Positions 1-8,565 of a DNA stretch of 64,000 nt are shown in pieces; the first letter of the stretch is position 1, and each line of letters begins with the position of its first letter. The notes beneath the pieces were generated by a model that saw only the letters and a program-made list of their open reading frames with translations, was not told the DNA's origin and did no database searches. The DNA comes from Hallerella succinigenes. GTDB taxonomy: Bacteria > Fibrobacterota > Fibrobacteria > Fibrobacterales > Fibrobacteraceae. A program made the translations under genes and the position numbers. Where the stretch lies: the NCBI RefSeq assembly GCF_002797675.1, contig NZ_PGEX01000001.1, forward strand, positions 1,736,001 through 1,800,000. The letters run 5' to 3'.

Positions 1-1043
1 AAAAGACCGCTCGTGAAATTCTCGAAGTGGCGACGAACGACAAAATTATCGTGGAAAAATCCACGCTCCCGGTTCGCACCGCGGCTGCGATGGAACGCAT
101 TTTGAATTCGAACGACAAGGGACTCCATTTCGAAGTCCTTTCGAATCCGGAATTCCTCGCCGAAGGAACGGCGATCAAAGATCTGTTTGAACCGGATCGC
201 GTTTTGATTGGAAGCCACCAGACGAAGTCCGGCTTTGCCGCTCTGCAGAAGGTGGTCGATATTTATGCACACTGGGTGCCGAAGGATCGCATTCTGACGA
301 CGAACCTGTGGAGCTCGGAGCTCACGAAGCTCACAGCAAACGCTTTCCTCGCCCAGCGTATCAGCTCGATCAACTCGATCAGCGCCCTTTGCGAAAAGAC
401 CGGTGCTGACGTGGATGAAGTCGCCTTTGTGATGGGCAAGGACCACCGTATCGGGTCGAAGTTCCTCAAGGCTTCGATCGGCTTTGGCGGTAGTTGCTTC
501 AAGAAGGACATTCTGAATCTCGTTTACCTTTGCGGCTATTACGGACTTCCGGAAGTTGCCGCTTATTGGGAAAGCGTTGTCAAGATCAACGAATGGCAGA
601 CGCACCGTGTCATAAGCAGTATGCTTGAACACATGTTCAACACAATTGCCGGCAAGAAGATTGCGGTTTTTGGCTTTGCATTTAAGGCGAATACAGGTGA
701 TACCCGTGAAAGCCCTGCGAACCTCGTGGTACGTGATTTGCTTGCCGAACACGCCCATCCGGTGGTGACGGACCCGAAGGCAATCCACGATGCCAAGCGC
801 GATTTGGCCGATGTCCTCTCCCAGGTTGAATTTGAAGAAGACCCTTACAAGGCCGCAGAAGGCGCTCATGCCGTGGTCGTTTGCACGGAATGGAAGTGCT
901 TTGCGGAACTTGATTGGAAACGCATTTACAAGGGCATGGCTAAGCCTGCTTTCGTGTATGACGGGCGAAATATTTTGGATGCGGCCGCTCTGCGTGAAAT
1001 CGGATTCGATGTTGCAAATGTCGGTAAGGGAAAGGCGGAATAA
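1..1043 (+). CDS. ugd: UDP-glucose 6-dehydrogenase, 5' end cut by window
   Basis: Oxidises UDP-glucose to UDP-glucuronate with two NAD+, supplying uronic acid for surface glycans. The frame is open from base 3 through the left edge, so the N-terminal Rossmann fold is missing; a GTG at 27 lies in frame but is only an internal valine. The catalytic cysteine sits in GFGGSCFKKD (TGC at 495-497), followed by the C-terminal UDP-binding half with the FAFKANTGDTRESP segment. These stretches resemble the animal/eukaryotic type of the enzyme more than typical bacterial Ugd. It heads a rightward glycan operon. Identity is firm; the glycan it serves is inferred. Confidence 0.93.
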   Translation, partial: KTAREILEVATNDKIIVEKSTLPVRTAAAMERILNSNDKGLHFEVLSNPEFLAEGTAIKDLFEPDRVLIGSHQTKSGFAALQKVVDIYAHWVPKDRILTTNLWSSELTKLTANAFLAQRISSINSISALCEKTGADVDEVAFVMGKDHRIGSKFLKASIGFGGSCFKKDILNLVYLCGYYGLPEVAAYWESVVKINEWQTHRVISSMLEHMFNTIAGKKIAVFGFAFKANTGDTRESPANLVVRDLLAEHAHPVVTDPKAIHDAKRDLADVLSQVEFEEDPYKAAEGAHAVVVCTEWKCFAELDWKRIYKGMAKPAFVYDGRNILDAAALREIGFDVANVGKGKAE

Positions 1044-1091
1044 CTCGTGGGATTGGGCTTTTCAATCTTTTGACAAAGTCTGAGAAATCAA

Positions 1092-1586
1092 ATGAACCCG
1101 GATGCTCGTAAAGACAAAAAAAAAATTTTAGCGGTCGCTTCGATTGGCGGCCACTGGGTACAGTTGTTGCGCATCACTGCGGGACTTTCGTCTGATTACG
1201 AAGTCAGCTATGTCAGTTCCAATCCGAAATGGGCAGAATCTGTCTCGGGAAAGTTCTACTCGATTTGTGAATTTTCTCGTTGGGATGCTTGGAAAATGTT
1301 TTTCTGCATTCCCTATGTGCTGATGATTCTGCTGAAGGAAAAACCTTATGTTGCCCTTTCGACGGGTGCAGCCCCTGGTCTTCTGGTCCTGCTTTTGGCG
1401 AAATATGTTTTTCGCAAGAAGACGGTTTGGGTGGACTCGATTGCCAACGTAGCGAAGCTTAGCGCTTGTGGAAGATATGCTGTAAAATTAGGCATTGATA
1501 AAGTTTATACCCAGTGGGAACACTTAGCTGTGGGCAAAGTGAAGTTCGCAGGGAACGTCCTTGGCAAGTTGGGAAACGTTGAATGA
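1092..1586 (+). CDS. Alg14/PssD-like glycosyltransferase membrane subunit
   Basis: 164 residues. The N-terminal GGHWVQLLRI and central STGAAPGLLVLLLAKY segments match the Alg14/PssD family. In that family this subunit holds the acceptor side at the membrane and recruits the catalytic Alg13/PssE partner, which is the next gene. The stop overlaps that partner's start (ATGA at 1583). Codons 9-12 form an A10 tract (1116-1125), a possible slippage site. The likely step is addition of the second sugar, often a beta-1,4-linked hexose or uronate, to a lipid-linked precursor. The specific sugar cannot be told. Confidence 0.85.
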   Translation: MNPDARKDKKKILAVASIGGHWVQLLRITAGLSSDYEVSYVSSNPKWAESVSGKFYSICEFSRWDAWKMFFCIPYVLMILLKEKPYVALSTGAAPGLLVLLLAKYVFRKKTVWVDSIANVAKLSACGRYAVKLGIDKVYTQWEHLAVGKVKFAGNVLGKLGNVE

Positions 1587-2056
1587 TTTTTTGTACGATT
1601 GGAACCCAAGCTCCATTTGATCGTTTCATCAAGATAATTGATGCGGTTGCGCCTATTCTTCAGGAAGAAGTGATTGTTCAGACGTTGAAAGGCTCGTATG
1701 TTCCTCAACATGTGAAGGTTGTTGAATTTTTGACGCCCAAGGAATTTAACGAACTTTTTGCCAAGGCGCGTTTGATTGTTGCCCATGCAGGGATGGGTAC
1801 GATTATTTCTGCATTATGCCAGGATAAGCCGATCATTGTATTCCCGCGTCGTCGTGAATTGAAGGAACATCGGAGCAATCATCAGATTGCAACAGCGGAA
1901 AAGCTGAAAGAACTCGGCTATCTGTACACCGTCGAAACAGAAGAACAGTTGAAAGAATTGCTTTTGACGGACGATCTGAAACCACTTTGTCATATCGGTT
2001 CTGTTGCATCGTCTTCTTTAATTGAAGCTGTTCGTCGCGATATCGAAACGCTTTGA
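1583..2056 (+). CDS. Alg13/PssE-like glycosyltransferase catalytic subunit
   Basis: 157 residues, the usual size for the UDP-sugar-binding half of a split GT28-type transferase. It starts with the characteristic IFCTIGTQAPFDR. It has the HAGMGTI loop and the donor-binding segment DKPIIVFPRR..LKEHRSNHQ. It is translationally coupled to the Alg14-like gene by a 4-base overlap, as expected for two halves of one enzyme acting on the inner face of the cytoplasmic membrane. Confidence 0.88.
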   Translation: MIFCTIGTQAPFDRFIKIIDAVAPILQEEVIVQTLKGSYVPQHVKVVEFLTPKEFNELFAKARLIVAHAGMGTIISALCQDKPIIVFPRRRELKEHRSNHQIATAEKLKELGYLYTVETEEQLKELLLTDDLKPLCHIGSVASSSLIEAVRRDIETL

Positions 2057-2078
2057 TTGATCAAGTGGGGGAACACTT

Positions 2079-3140
2079 GTGAAAACCGTTTTGTTTTTTC
2101 CTCAGGCGAAGACCCTAGAAAATTTTTACTTAGGCAATCTGTCTCGGATTATTTCGTCAAACTGCGAAGCGGTCGGAGTCAATCAACTTTTTCATGGACA
2201 GTGGAAAAAATTTTTTTCTTCAAGCGCTTGCCACTTGAACTGGCTTGAAAATGTGCGTGGAAAAAATGAGGCACACTGCCTTGCCAACTTTCTTTTCCGT
2301 TTGGGATTTTTGATCTGTCTTAAGCTCTTTCGGAAAAAGATTGTTTGGACAGTACACAATAAGGTGGCGCACGATCAAAGGCGCGGCAGAAAATATTCAC
2401 AAATTTTGATGAAACTTTTGATGGCGTGGAGCGATCAAATCCATGTTCTTTGCGAAGCGACTTTGCAAGAAATTCCGAGCTTAAAAAAGTACCAGTCGAA
2501 AGTCATCTGCATTCCGCACGGGGATTATTTTGAAAACTTCGGAAGCGGTTTGGTGAATATTCGGGAAAAATATGGAATCGATCCGTCTAAGAAAATCATT
2601 TTTTTTACGGGAAAAATTGGGCCGTATAAAAATTTGGATTTGTTGATCGATTGCTTTAAGCGCTCTCACTTGGTGGAATCGAACTTTGCTTTGCTGATTT
2701 GTGGAGCCTGTAAGGATTTGGATTACAGGAAAAAGATTTCGGCAATGGCTCAGACGTCGCTGGGGGTTTTTGCGGATTTTCATTTTGTGGAAAATGATTG
2801 CATGGGTGATTATTTAATTCAGTCGGACCTGCTGATTGCTCCGTATGATATTTCGAGCTCTTTGAATTCGGGAACCATGTGGATGGCTTTTTCGTATAGC
2901 AAGACGATGGTCCTTCCGGAAATCGGCTGTGTACAAGGGGAAAAGACGATTGCGGAAAATGCTTTTGTTTACCGTTACGCTTCGGCAGAAGAACATGCAG
3001 AAAAATTGTGCGAAGTGATGGAAAAACTCAAAACCGAAACGGCAGAGTCTCTTTTTGAAAAGGGAAATCGTTTATATTCCTATATGCAGACGAAATCGTG
3101 GGAATCGCACAAACAAGAATGGCTTTCGCTTTATGATTAA
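2079..3140 (+). CDS. Glycosyltransferase, GT-B fold (GT4-like)
   Basis: 353 residues, starting at GTG. The middle contains a WTVHNKVAHD segment and an IPHGDYF motif typical of GT-B enzymes. The C-terminal half holds KIIFFTGKIGPYKNLDLL (donor domain start) and an APYDISSSLNSGT stretch where the E-x7-E region would normally lie. It belongs to the rightward glycan operon, 22 bases after the Alg13-like gene. Donor and acceptor are unknown. Confidence 0.8.
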   Translation: MKTVLFFPQAKTLENFYLGNLSRIISSNCEAVGVNQLFHGQWKKFFSSSACHLNWLENVRGKNEAHCLANFLFRLGFLICLKLFRKKIVWTVHNKVAHDQRRGRKYSQILMKLLMAWSDQIHVLCEATLQEIPSLKKYQSKVICIPHGDYFENFGSGLVNIREKYGIDPSKKIIFFTGKIGPYKNLDLLIDCFKRSHLVESNFALLICGACKDLDYRKKISAMAQTSLGVFADFHFVENDCMGDYLIQSDLLIAPYDISSSLNSGTMWMAFSYSKTMVLPEIGCVQGEKTIAENAFVYRYASAEEHAEKLCEVMEKLKTETAESLFEKGNRLYSYMQTKSWESHKQEWLSLYD

Positions 3141-4335
3141 AGATTCACTCCGAAAAAACGGAATCGGTAAATACTTGAAATGGCTTGGCATTTTTTTTAA
3201 ATGCTGTATTGCGAAAGTTATCCTTTTAGGACTGAAGAAAAAATATTCCCATGTGTGGGTCTTTGCCGAACGCGGAGTGGACGCACGCGATAATGCTTTG
3301 CATTTGTTCCGTTATGTGCAAAAGAACTGCCCGCAGATCAATGCGTATTACATCATTTCTAAAGATTCCCCGGACCGTAAAAATTTTGCGTCAGAAGAAC
3401 GCCTGGTGGATTTTGGATCTTGGAAACATTATCTGCTTTACTTGGCCGCCGAAGCGAAAGTGAGTGCTCATATTTACGGGGGAGCTCCTGAACACAATCT
3501 TTTTCTGCGCATGGCAAAGGTCAAGCTGCTGAAGAAAATCTTTGTGACGGGAAAGTATATCTTTTTACAGCACGGCGTTACTCAAGCGGATGGCCCTTGG
3601 CTGCACGAGGACAAGGTTCACTTTGATCTTTTTATAACGGTTTCGGCTCGCGAAACGAAATACATCATCGACTGCTTTGGACATGCTCCGGAAGTGGTAA
3701 AGACGGTCGGCTTTGCCCGTTACGATGCTTTGCCGTTAAAGCATTCCCCGTCAAAGAAAATCCTTTTGATGCCGACGTGGCGTCATTTTCTTTCGGGAAT
3801 TTCCGCAGAGGAATTCAAGAAGTCTAAATACTACCAGAATATTTGTGGCTTGATCCGGAATGAACGTCTGCAGGCGATTCTCAAAGAATACGGTTACCAG
3901 CTGATTTTTTATCCTCATTTTGAATTGCAAAAATTCCTGGCGGATTTTGATGGGCAAAATGAGCAGACCGTTTTTGCCTCGTTCCAAAGTTTTGACGTGC
4001 AAAAACTCATGATCGATTGCGACTTGATGATTACAGACTATTCGAGCGTGCAGTTTGATTTTTCGTATATGAAAAAGCCGATAGTCCTTTTCCAGTTTGA
4101 TCGAGAAGAGTATCACGCGGGGCATCAAGGGGTTGGCTATTTTGACCCGGACCGCGACGGTTTTGGCCCGGTTGGTTTGACGGTGGAGCAGACCGTGGAC
4201 CTAGTGGCGGGTTACTTGGAAAGAAACTGCGAACTGGAAACTCGTTACGCAGAACGCATTGATTCGTTCTTCAAGTACAATGACGCAGAAAACTGCAAAC
4301 GCAATTTTGAAGTCATCCAGGAAATTTTGAAATGA
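3133..4335 (+). CDS. CDP-glycerol/polyol glycerophosphotransferase family protein (TagF-like)
   Basis: The start at 3133 overlaps the end of the previous gene by 8 bases; an earlier in-frame ATG at 3055 would run 86 bases into that gene and is less likely. The 400 residues show the family's hallmarks: QHGVTQADGP with the catalytic-type His, MPTWRHFLSG, and DYSSVQFDF followed by KPIVLFQFD. TagF-family enzymes move glycerol- or ribitol-phosphate from CDP-alditols onto teichoic acids or capsules. In a Gram-negative this suggests phosphoglycerol (or another phosphopolyol) decoration of the surface glycan. A second homologue lies at 9452-10582. Confidence 0.87.
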   Translation: MIKDSLRKNGIGKYLKWLGIFFKCCIAKVILLGLKKKYSHVWVFAERGVDARDNALHLFRYVQKNCPQINAYYIISKDSPDRKNFASEERLVDFGSWKHYLLYLAAEAKVSAHIYGGAPEHNLFLRMAKVKLLKKIFVTGKYIFLQHGVTQADGPWLHEDKVHFDLFITVSARETKYIIDCFGHAPEVVKTVGFARYDALPLKHSPSKKILLMPTWRHFLSGISAEEFKKSKYYQNICGLIRNERLQAILKEYGYQLIFYPHFELQKFLADFDGQNEQTVFASFQSFDVQKLMIDCDLMITDYSSVQFDFSYMKKPIVLFQFDREEYHAGHQGVGYFDPDRDGFGPVGLTVEQTVDLVAGYLERNCELETRYAERIDSFFKYNDAENCKRNFEVIQEILK

Positions 4336-5468
4336 AAGTTTTGTTCGTTTTTAACAAACCGTTTGACCCGTTTGCAGGGGGCGTTGAACGCGTCACTGCT
4401 TCGGTAATGCGTGGACTTGCAGAAGAAGGATGGGAAACGTTCTATTTGCAGGATACGGGAACGGAACTGCTTGAAAACGGAACCCCTGTGGATGTCCAGA
4501 AATTTTTTGAAGAGCATGCGATTGATGTTGTGGTGCAACAGCTTGCGTATAACGGCGTTGTGGCGCGTTATCTTTCGCAAAAAAACAAGCAGATTCCTTA
4601 TGTGGTCGCCTGGCATACGGCTCCGCCGACTTGGATAAAGTCCTGGCGGGTGGCGGCAACGCCTTCTTTTAAAGGTTTTGGCGGCGAAGCGAAGCGCCTT
4701 CTTCGATTGGCCTTTTTCCCGTTGTTTTATTACAAGGAAATCAAACGCTTTCTGATGCGGTGGGAAGGTGTTTTGCCGCGAACATCTCGGGTACTTCTCC
4801 TTTCTAACGCTTTTGCCCCGGATTTTCAAAAGTTGCTTCACCTGCCTGCGGATAAGATCTGCGCCATTCCAAATCCCCTGTCTTTTTCTGAAATTGCAAG
4901 CCCGGAAATTTTAGATCACAAAGAAAAAGAAGTGGTGATCGTTTCGCGGATGGTGGATTTGTGCAAGCGAATTTCGCTTGCGTTAAAAATTTGGCATTTG
5001 GTTGAAGCGGACTCGGCTTCGGATGGCTGGCGCCTAAAAATCATTGGTGAAGGGGAAGATCTGCAAGCGTATCAGAAGCTCGCCAAAAAAATGAATTTGC
5101 AACGGGTGGAATTTTTAGGGCGTCAAAATCCACAACCGTATTACGAAAAGGCTTCGCTTGCCATGATGACTTCTTCCTTTGAAGGTTGGGGCTTGACGCT
5201 TACGGAATCGCAACAGTTTGGAACTATTCCGCTCGCCTTTGGCAGCTATGCTTCTGCAAAGGACATTATTACGGACGGTGAAAATGGTTTTTTGATTCCG
5301 TATGGGAATCTTTCGCTGTATGCGAAGCGCCTTCTCGAATTGATGCAGGATTCCGACAAGCGCATTCAAATGGCGAAGAACTGCTTGGATTCGGTGCATC
5401 GTTTTGAAATCCAGAAGATCGTTCCGCAGTGGAAAGCGCTTTTGCAGGATGTCGCTTTGAAAGGCTAA
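4332..5468 (+). CDS. GT4 family glycosyltransferase
   Basis: 378 residues. It opens with MKVLFVFNKPFDPFAGGVERV, the acceptor-side GGVER signature of GT4. The donor domain begins around residue 195 (EVVIVSRMVDLCKRI), and the conserved EGWGLTLTESQQFG (E-x7-E) is present. The start overlaps the stop of the TagF-like gene (ATGA). This is one of the sugar transferases of the rightward glycan operon; its linkage is not predictable. Confidence 0.88.
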   Translation: MKVLFVFNKPFDPFAGGVERVTASVMRGLAEEGWETFYLQDTGTELLENGTPVDVQKFFEEHAIDVVVQQLAYNGVVARYLSQKNKQIPYVVAWHTAPPTWIKSWRVAATPSFKGFGGEAKRLLRLAFFPLFYYKEIKRFLMRWEGVLPRTSRVLLLSNAFAPDFQKLLHLPADKICAIPNPLSFSEIASPEILDHKEKEVVIVSRMVDLCKRISLALKIWHLVEADSASDGWRLKIIGEGEDLQAYQKLAKKMNLQRVEFLGRQNPQPYYEKASLAMMTSSFEGWGLTLTESQQFGTIPLAFGSYASAKDIITDGENGFLIPYGNLSLYAKRLLELMQDSDKRIQMAKNCLDSVHRFEIQKIVPQWKALLQDVALKG

Positions 5469-5473
5469 TTTCC

Positions 5474-6241
5474 ATGCTCTGGATTTTACTTTTTTCCCAG
5501 CTGTTGCTTTCGAATTTGCCGGTCCCGACAGATGCTTTGCAAAAGGTGGATGCCCTGATCGAAAAATCCTCTTTGGCGGAGTGGGACAGCGATTCAACGG
5601 GGACCTTTTTACGCTTAAAGTATCCCGAAGGTTGTGTGGGGACTTCGCGAAAAACGGGGTGTGCTGTCCAATTTTCCTTGCCGTTAAATGATTTGCAGGC
5701 CGATGAACTGTGGAGCTCTTACGAAGTCTTTTTTGAGGAAGGCTTCGATTTTCAAAAGGGTGGTAAGTTACCTGGTTTTTGCGGTGGGAAATGCTATACG
5801 GGTGGCGATAAGCCGAAAAAAGCGGACGGTTGGAGCAACCGGATTATGTGGAAAAAAGATGGTTTTTTGACCCAGTACGTTTATCATTTTAAGCAAGCTC
5901 ATAAATATGCAGACAATATCGTTTGGAATTTGAACGAAACCAAAGAGCGCAAAAAGATAGAGTTGGGAAAATGGCATCGGATTGTGATGCATGTGACGCT
6001 CAACGATGTGGATGGTGCGTCAGTCCGCGATAATGGGCATTTGCAAACTTGGTTTGATGGAGACCTTGTCGTCGATGTGGATACGCTTCGTCTGCGGAAC
6101 AGCGCAGATCAAACGATTGACCGATTCTATTTTTCCACCTTCCACGGTGGCGGCGATCCTTCTTATGCGCCGCGGTGGGATTCTTTTATTCGTTTTCGAA
6201 ATCTTCAGATCGTTCGAGAAGAGCGGGATCTGCTTCCGTAG
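5474..6241 (+). CDS. Secreted polysaccharide lyase, PL14-like
   Basis: 255 residues from ATG 5474. A hydrophobic N-terminus (MLWILLFSQLLLS) reads as a signal peptide. The core has GGKLPGFCGG, a basic/aromatic stretch (SNRIMWKKDG...YVYHFKQ), WHRIVMHVTLND and a late FSTFHGGGDPSYAPRWD. This is the layout of the PL14 (alginate/glucuronan lyase-like) jelly-roll. It ends the rightward glycan operon that begins with UDP-glucose dehydrogenase, so the substrate is plausibly a uronate-containing polymer trimmed during export. The 3' end overlaps the convergent polymerase gene by 56 bases. Family call is good; activity is inferred. Confidence 0.75.
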   Translation: MLWILLFSQLLLSNLPVPTDALQKVDALIEKSSLAEWDSDSTGTFLRLKYPEGCVGTSRKTGCAVQFSLPLNDLQADELWSSYEVFFEEGFDFQKGGKLPGFCGGKCYTGGDKPKKADGWSNRIMWKKDGFLTQYVYHFKQAHKYADNIVWNLNETKERKKIELGKWHRIVMHVTLNDVDGASVRDNGHLQTWFDGDLVVDVDTLRLRNSADQTIDRFYFSTFHGGGDPSYAPRWDSFIRFRNLQIVREERDLLP

Positions 6242-7568
6242 CCTTCGCTTCTTCGAGCTCTTTGTGCAAAAAGCCGAGGGACATTCCGATGAATAAAATG
6301 CACATTTCGGTGTTTCGTCCGATTTCTCCTGAAAGAATCAAGAAAACAACGAGCAATGAGGTTTCTAGCAAGCCTTGCATGGCTAATCGAGGATGCTCTT
6401 TCCGCCGACTGAAGAATGTGAAGAAAATCTCTCCATAGAACACGATTAGCGCGAAAGCTCCAAATAAGCCGATGTCGAGAAGCGTGTAAAATATAATGGA
6501 TTCAAGCCCTTGCGTTTCTTCCTTGGAATAATACATGTTTCCGCTTTCACCGGCGTTTGCAAGAATGGAGTGGTTTGTATAATATAGTCCATGACCGAAT
6601 AAGGGTTTGCTTGCAAATTCCACCAAGGTGAACAGCAACTGCTGTTGACGAAGATCAAGAGAACTGCCACCTTCTTTGGATGAAAAAGAGCTGATTGCAT
6701 AGGAAGACAAAGAAACAGCCAAGACCGCGTATGTAATGATGGCGAGTAATTTTTTGCGGAAAGAAAGGGAGTTGGTAAAATAAATTACGCATCCGAGGAA
6801 TACACAACCCATAGAGGTTCTGGAACCGGAAAGCAGGATGGTAATCAGTAAAGCGGCAAGAACGACTTTTTCGCGATGGATGTTGAATTTCTCTTTGGCA
6901 TCCTTGAAATAGGAGAGAGAAAAGAGAAACATGGTGGAAAGCAGGGCTCCCAAAACTGTCGGATGCTTTGTCGTAATCGATATTCGGGTTCTCCAACTGG
7001 AAGTGCCGAAACCATTTGTAATTCCGGCTGGCCCGAACATGTCTTTGGCTTTTGTGGAAGGGAATGCGGTAGCTATCGCTTCTCGAATGTAATTATGGTT
7101 GAGTAGATATTCCACAAGGCCAAAACCGAAATAGATTAAGAAAAAGGTGAATAAGATGCGAACGATTCTCTGTTCTTCGACTTCCTTGGCGCAGATAAAA
7201 ACGGCGAACATTGGAAGGTATTTGTCAAAGCAGTAACGGAAAACTTCGTAATAATCATGACCTCCACCGCCATTGGTGTATGTGGTGACGAAGTAGGCTG
7301 CAAAAATAATCAAGACCCCAAACTTGATGGGAAATTCCTGGATGTTTTTCTTGAATTCGTGAAAATTAAATAGCAGTTCTTTTGCAAAAAATAGATAGGG
7401 CAGAAGTTGAAACGGAGTCAATTCCGGTTTCACGATAAGAGTGACATTGATGTAAAAGAAGATGTTTACAAAAATGAGGGCGATCAGCTGCTGCTCTCGA
7501 GAGCCTTTCAGAATAAAAAAGACTAAAACGAAAAAAAGAATATAAGCAAGAAGAGATAAAAGGATCAT
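6186..7568 (-). CDS. O-antigen ligase/polymerase family membrane protein (Wzy/WaaL-like)
   Basis: 460 residues with about ten to twelve hydrophobic spans beginning at residue 1. A central soluble region (about 170-215) holds the TRISITTKHPT segment, and a second loop follows around 300-360 with GHGLYYTNHS. This pattern fits the PF04932-type O-antigen ligase/polymerase. It is the last gene of the leftward glycan operon, 9 bases after the GT2 gene. It probably polymerises or ligates repeat units at the periplasmic face. The last 56 bases overlap the PL14-like gene on the other strand. Confidence 0.82.
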   Translation of the reverse strand: MILLSLLAYILFFVLVFFILKGSREQQLIALIFVNIFFYINVTLIVKPELTPFQLLPYLFFAKELLFNFHEFKKNIQEFPIKFGVLIIFAAYFVTTYTNGGGGHDYYEVFRYCFDKYLPMFAVFICAKEVEEQRIVRILFTFFLIYFGFGLVEYLLNHNYIREAIATAFPSTKAKDMFGPAGITNGFGTSSWRTRISITTKHPTVLGALLSTMFLFSLSYFKDAKEKFNIHREKVVLAALLITILLSGSRTSMGCVFLGCVIYFTNSLSFRKKLLAIITYAVLAVSLSSYAISSFSSKEGGSSLDLRQQQLLFTLVEFASKPLFGHGLYYTNHSILANAGESGNMYYSKEETQGLESIIFYTLLDIGLFGAFALIVFYGEIFFTFFSRRKEHPRLAMQGLLETSLLVVFLILSGEIGRNTEMCILFIGMSLGFLHKELEEAKATEADPALLERSEDFENE

Positions 7569-7577
7569 GCTCTTTCC

Positions 7578-8561
7578 CTATTTCGTAAGAAACTTTCGTT
7601 TTGCCTTGTCGAACTTGATAAAGAACCAATATAAAAGAGGGAAGAACAGAAAGGTTCTTGCCCGGAATCTTTCTGAAATGCGCAAGAGAGAGGAGTTGCT
7701 ACAGTAGACCGTCGCATGGCGCTTTTTGATTTCGCCGAGCAGTTCCTGATGGTTTCCTTTTTGGCGACATACAAAGCAGTATCGCTTGGCGGAAAAATTC
7801 AAAAAACTCAGGACCGCGCTGCGTAAAATATCCGTGGAGCCGTTTTCCTTGTAAAATTGGATAGCTTCGATCTTTGCATCCAGACCGTTCAAGGATCTTG
7901 GATCGGTAATCGCTTTGGAAATACCCGTGGTCCGAATGAAGTAGTAATACAATTCTTGAGAGGTGAAGACCACCTTGTTTGCCAAATAAAGAGCTCTGTA
8001 GGAGAAAAATTCGTCTTCGTTGAACTTGCCGACCTTAAAGCGGAGATGGTCAAAAAGGCTGCGCTTATACAGCTTATCCCAGGCGACGACCGTCTGCGTC
8101 GCATATTGGCTTTGGTAAAGGCGCTTTGCAGCATCTTTGCCGGAAAGGGTGTCGATGGTCGGGGCTTTGTTTAAAGGCGAAACGCTTTCGGTAAACGGGG
8201 TGAAATTGCAAACAGAAATATCCGCATCGTTGCTTTTCAAAAGGTCGAAGAGCGTCGAAATCATTTCCGGATGGATGTAATCATCGGAATCGATAAAGGA
8301 GATATATTTGCCATTAGCGATGTCGATTCCCGCGTTTCTCGCGTCCGAAAGTCCGCCGTTCTTTTTATGTACCACTCGGATCCGGGCATCTTTTTCGGCG
8401 TATTCGTTGCAAATTTTTGGACAAGAGTCCGGGGAACCGTCGTCGACAAGGATGATCTCTAAATTGCGGTAGGATTGATTGAGAATGCTATCGATGCAGC
8501 GAGATAGATAGGCTTCAACCCTGTAAATGGGTACGATGATAGAAATCAGAGGCTTTTCCAT
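7578..8561 (-). CDS. GT2 family glycosyltransferase
   Basis: 327 residues. The GT-A signature is complete: ISIIVPIYRVE at the N-terminus, ILVDDGSPD at 37-45, NGGLSDARNAG near 70 and the DSDD metal-binding motif at 91-94. A basic, hydrophobic C-terminus (LFFPLLYWFFIKFDKAKRK) could associate with the membrane. It lies 4 bases after the GT14 gene in the leftward glycan operon. Confidence 0.9.
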   Translation of the reverse strand: MEKPLISIIVPIYRVEAYLSRCIDSILNQSYRNLEIILVDDGSPDSCPKICNEYAEKDARIRVVHKKNGGLSDARNAGIDIANGKYISFIDSDDYIHPEMISTLFDLLKSNDADISVCNFTPFTESVSPLNKAPTIDTLSGKDAAKRLYQSQYATQTVVAWDKLYKRSLFDHLRFKVGKFNEDEFFSYRALYLANKVVFTSQELYYYFIRTTGISKAITDPRSLNGLDAKIEAIQFYKENGSTDILRSAVLSFLNFSAKRYCFVCRQKGNHQELLGEIKKRHATVYCSNSSLLRISERFRARTFLFFPLLYWFFIKFDKAKRKFLTK

Positions 8562-8565
8562 TAGC

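Noticed and set aside
3055-3132. Longer N-terminus for the first TagF-like protein
   Set aside because: It would overlap the preceding gene by 86 bases and is basic sequence without family similarity; ATG 3133 gives a normal start.
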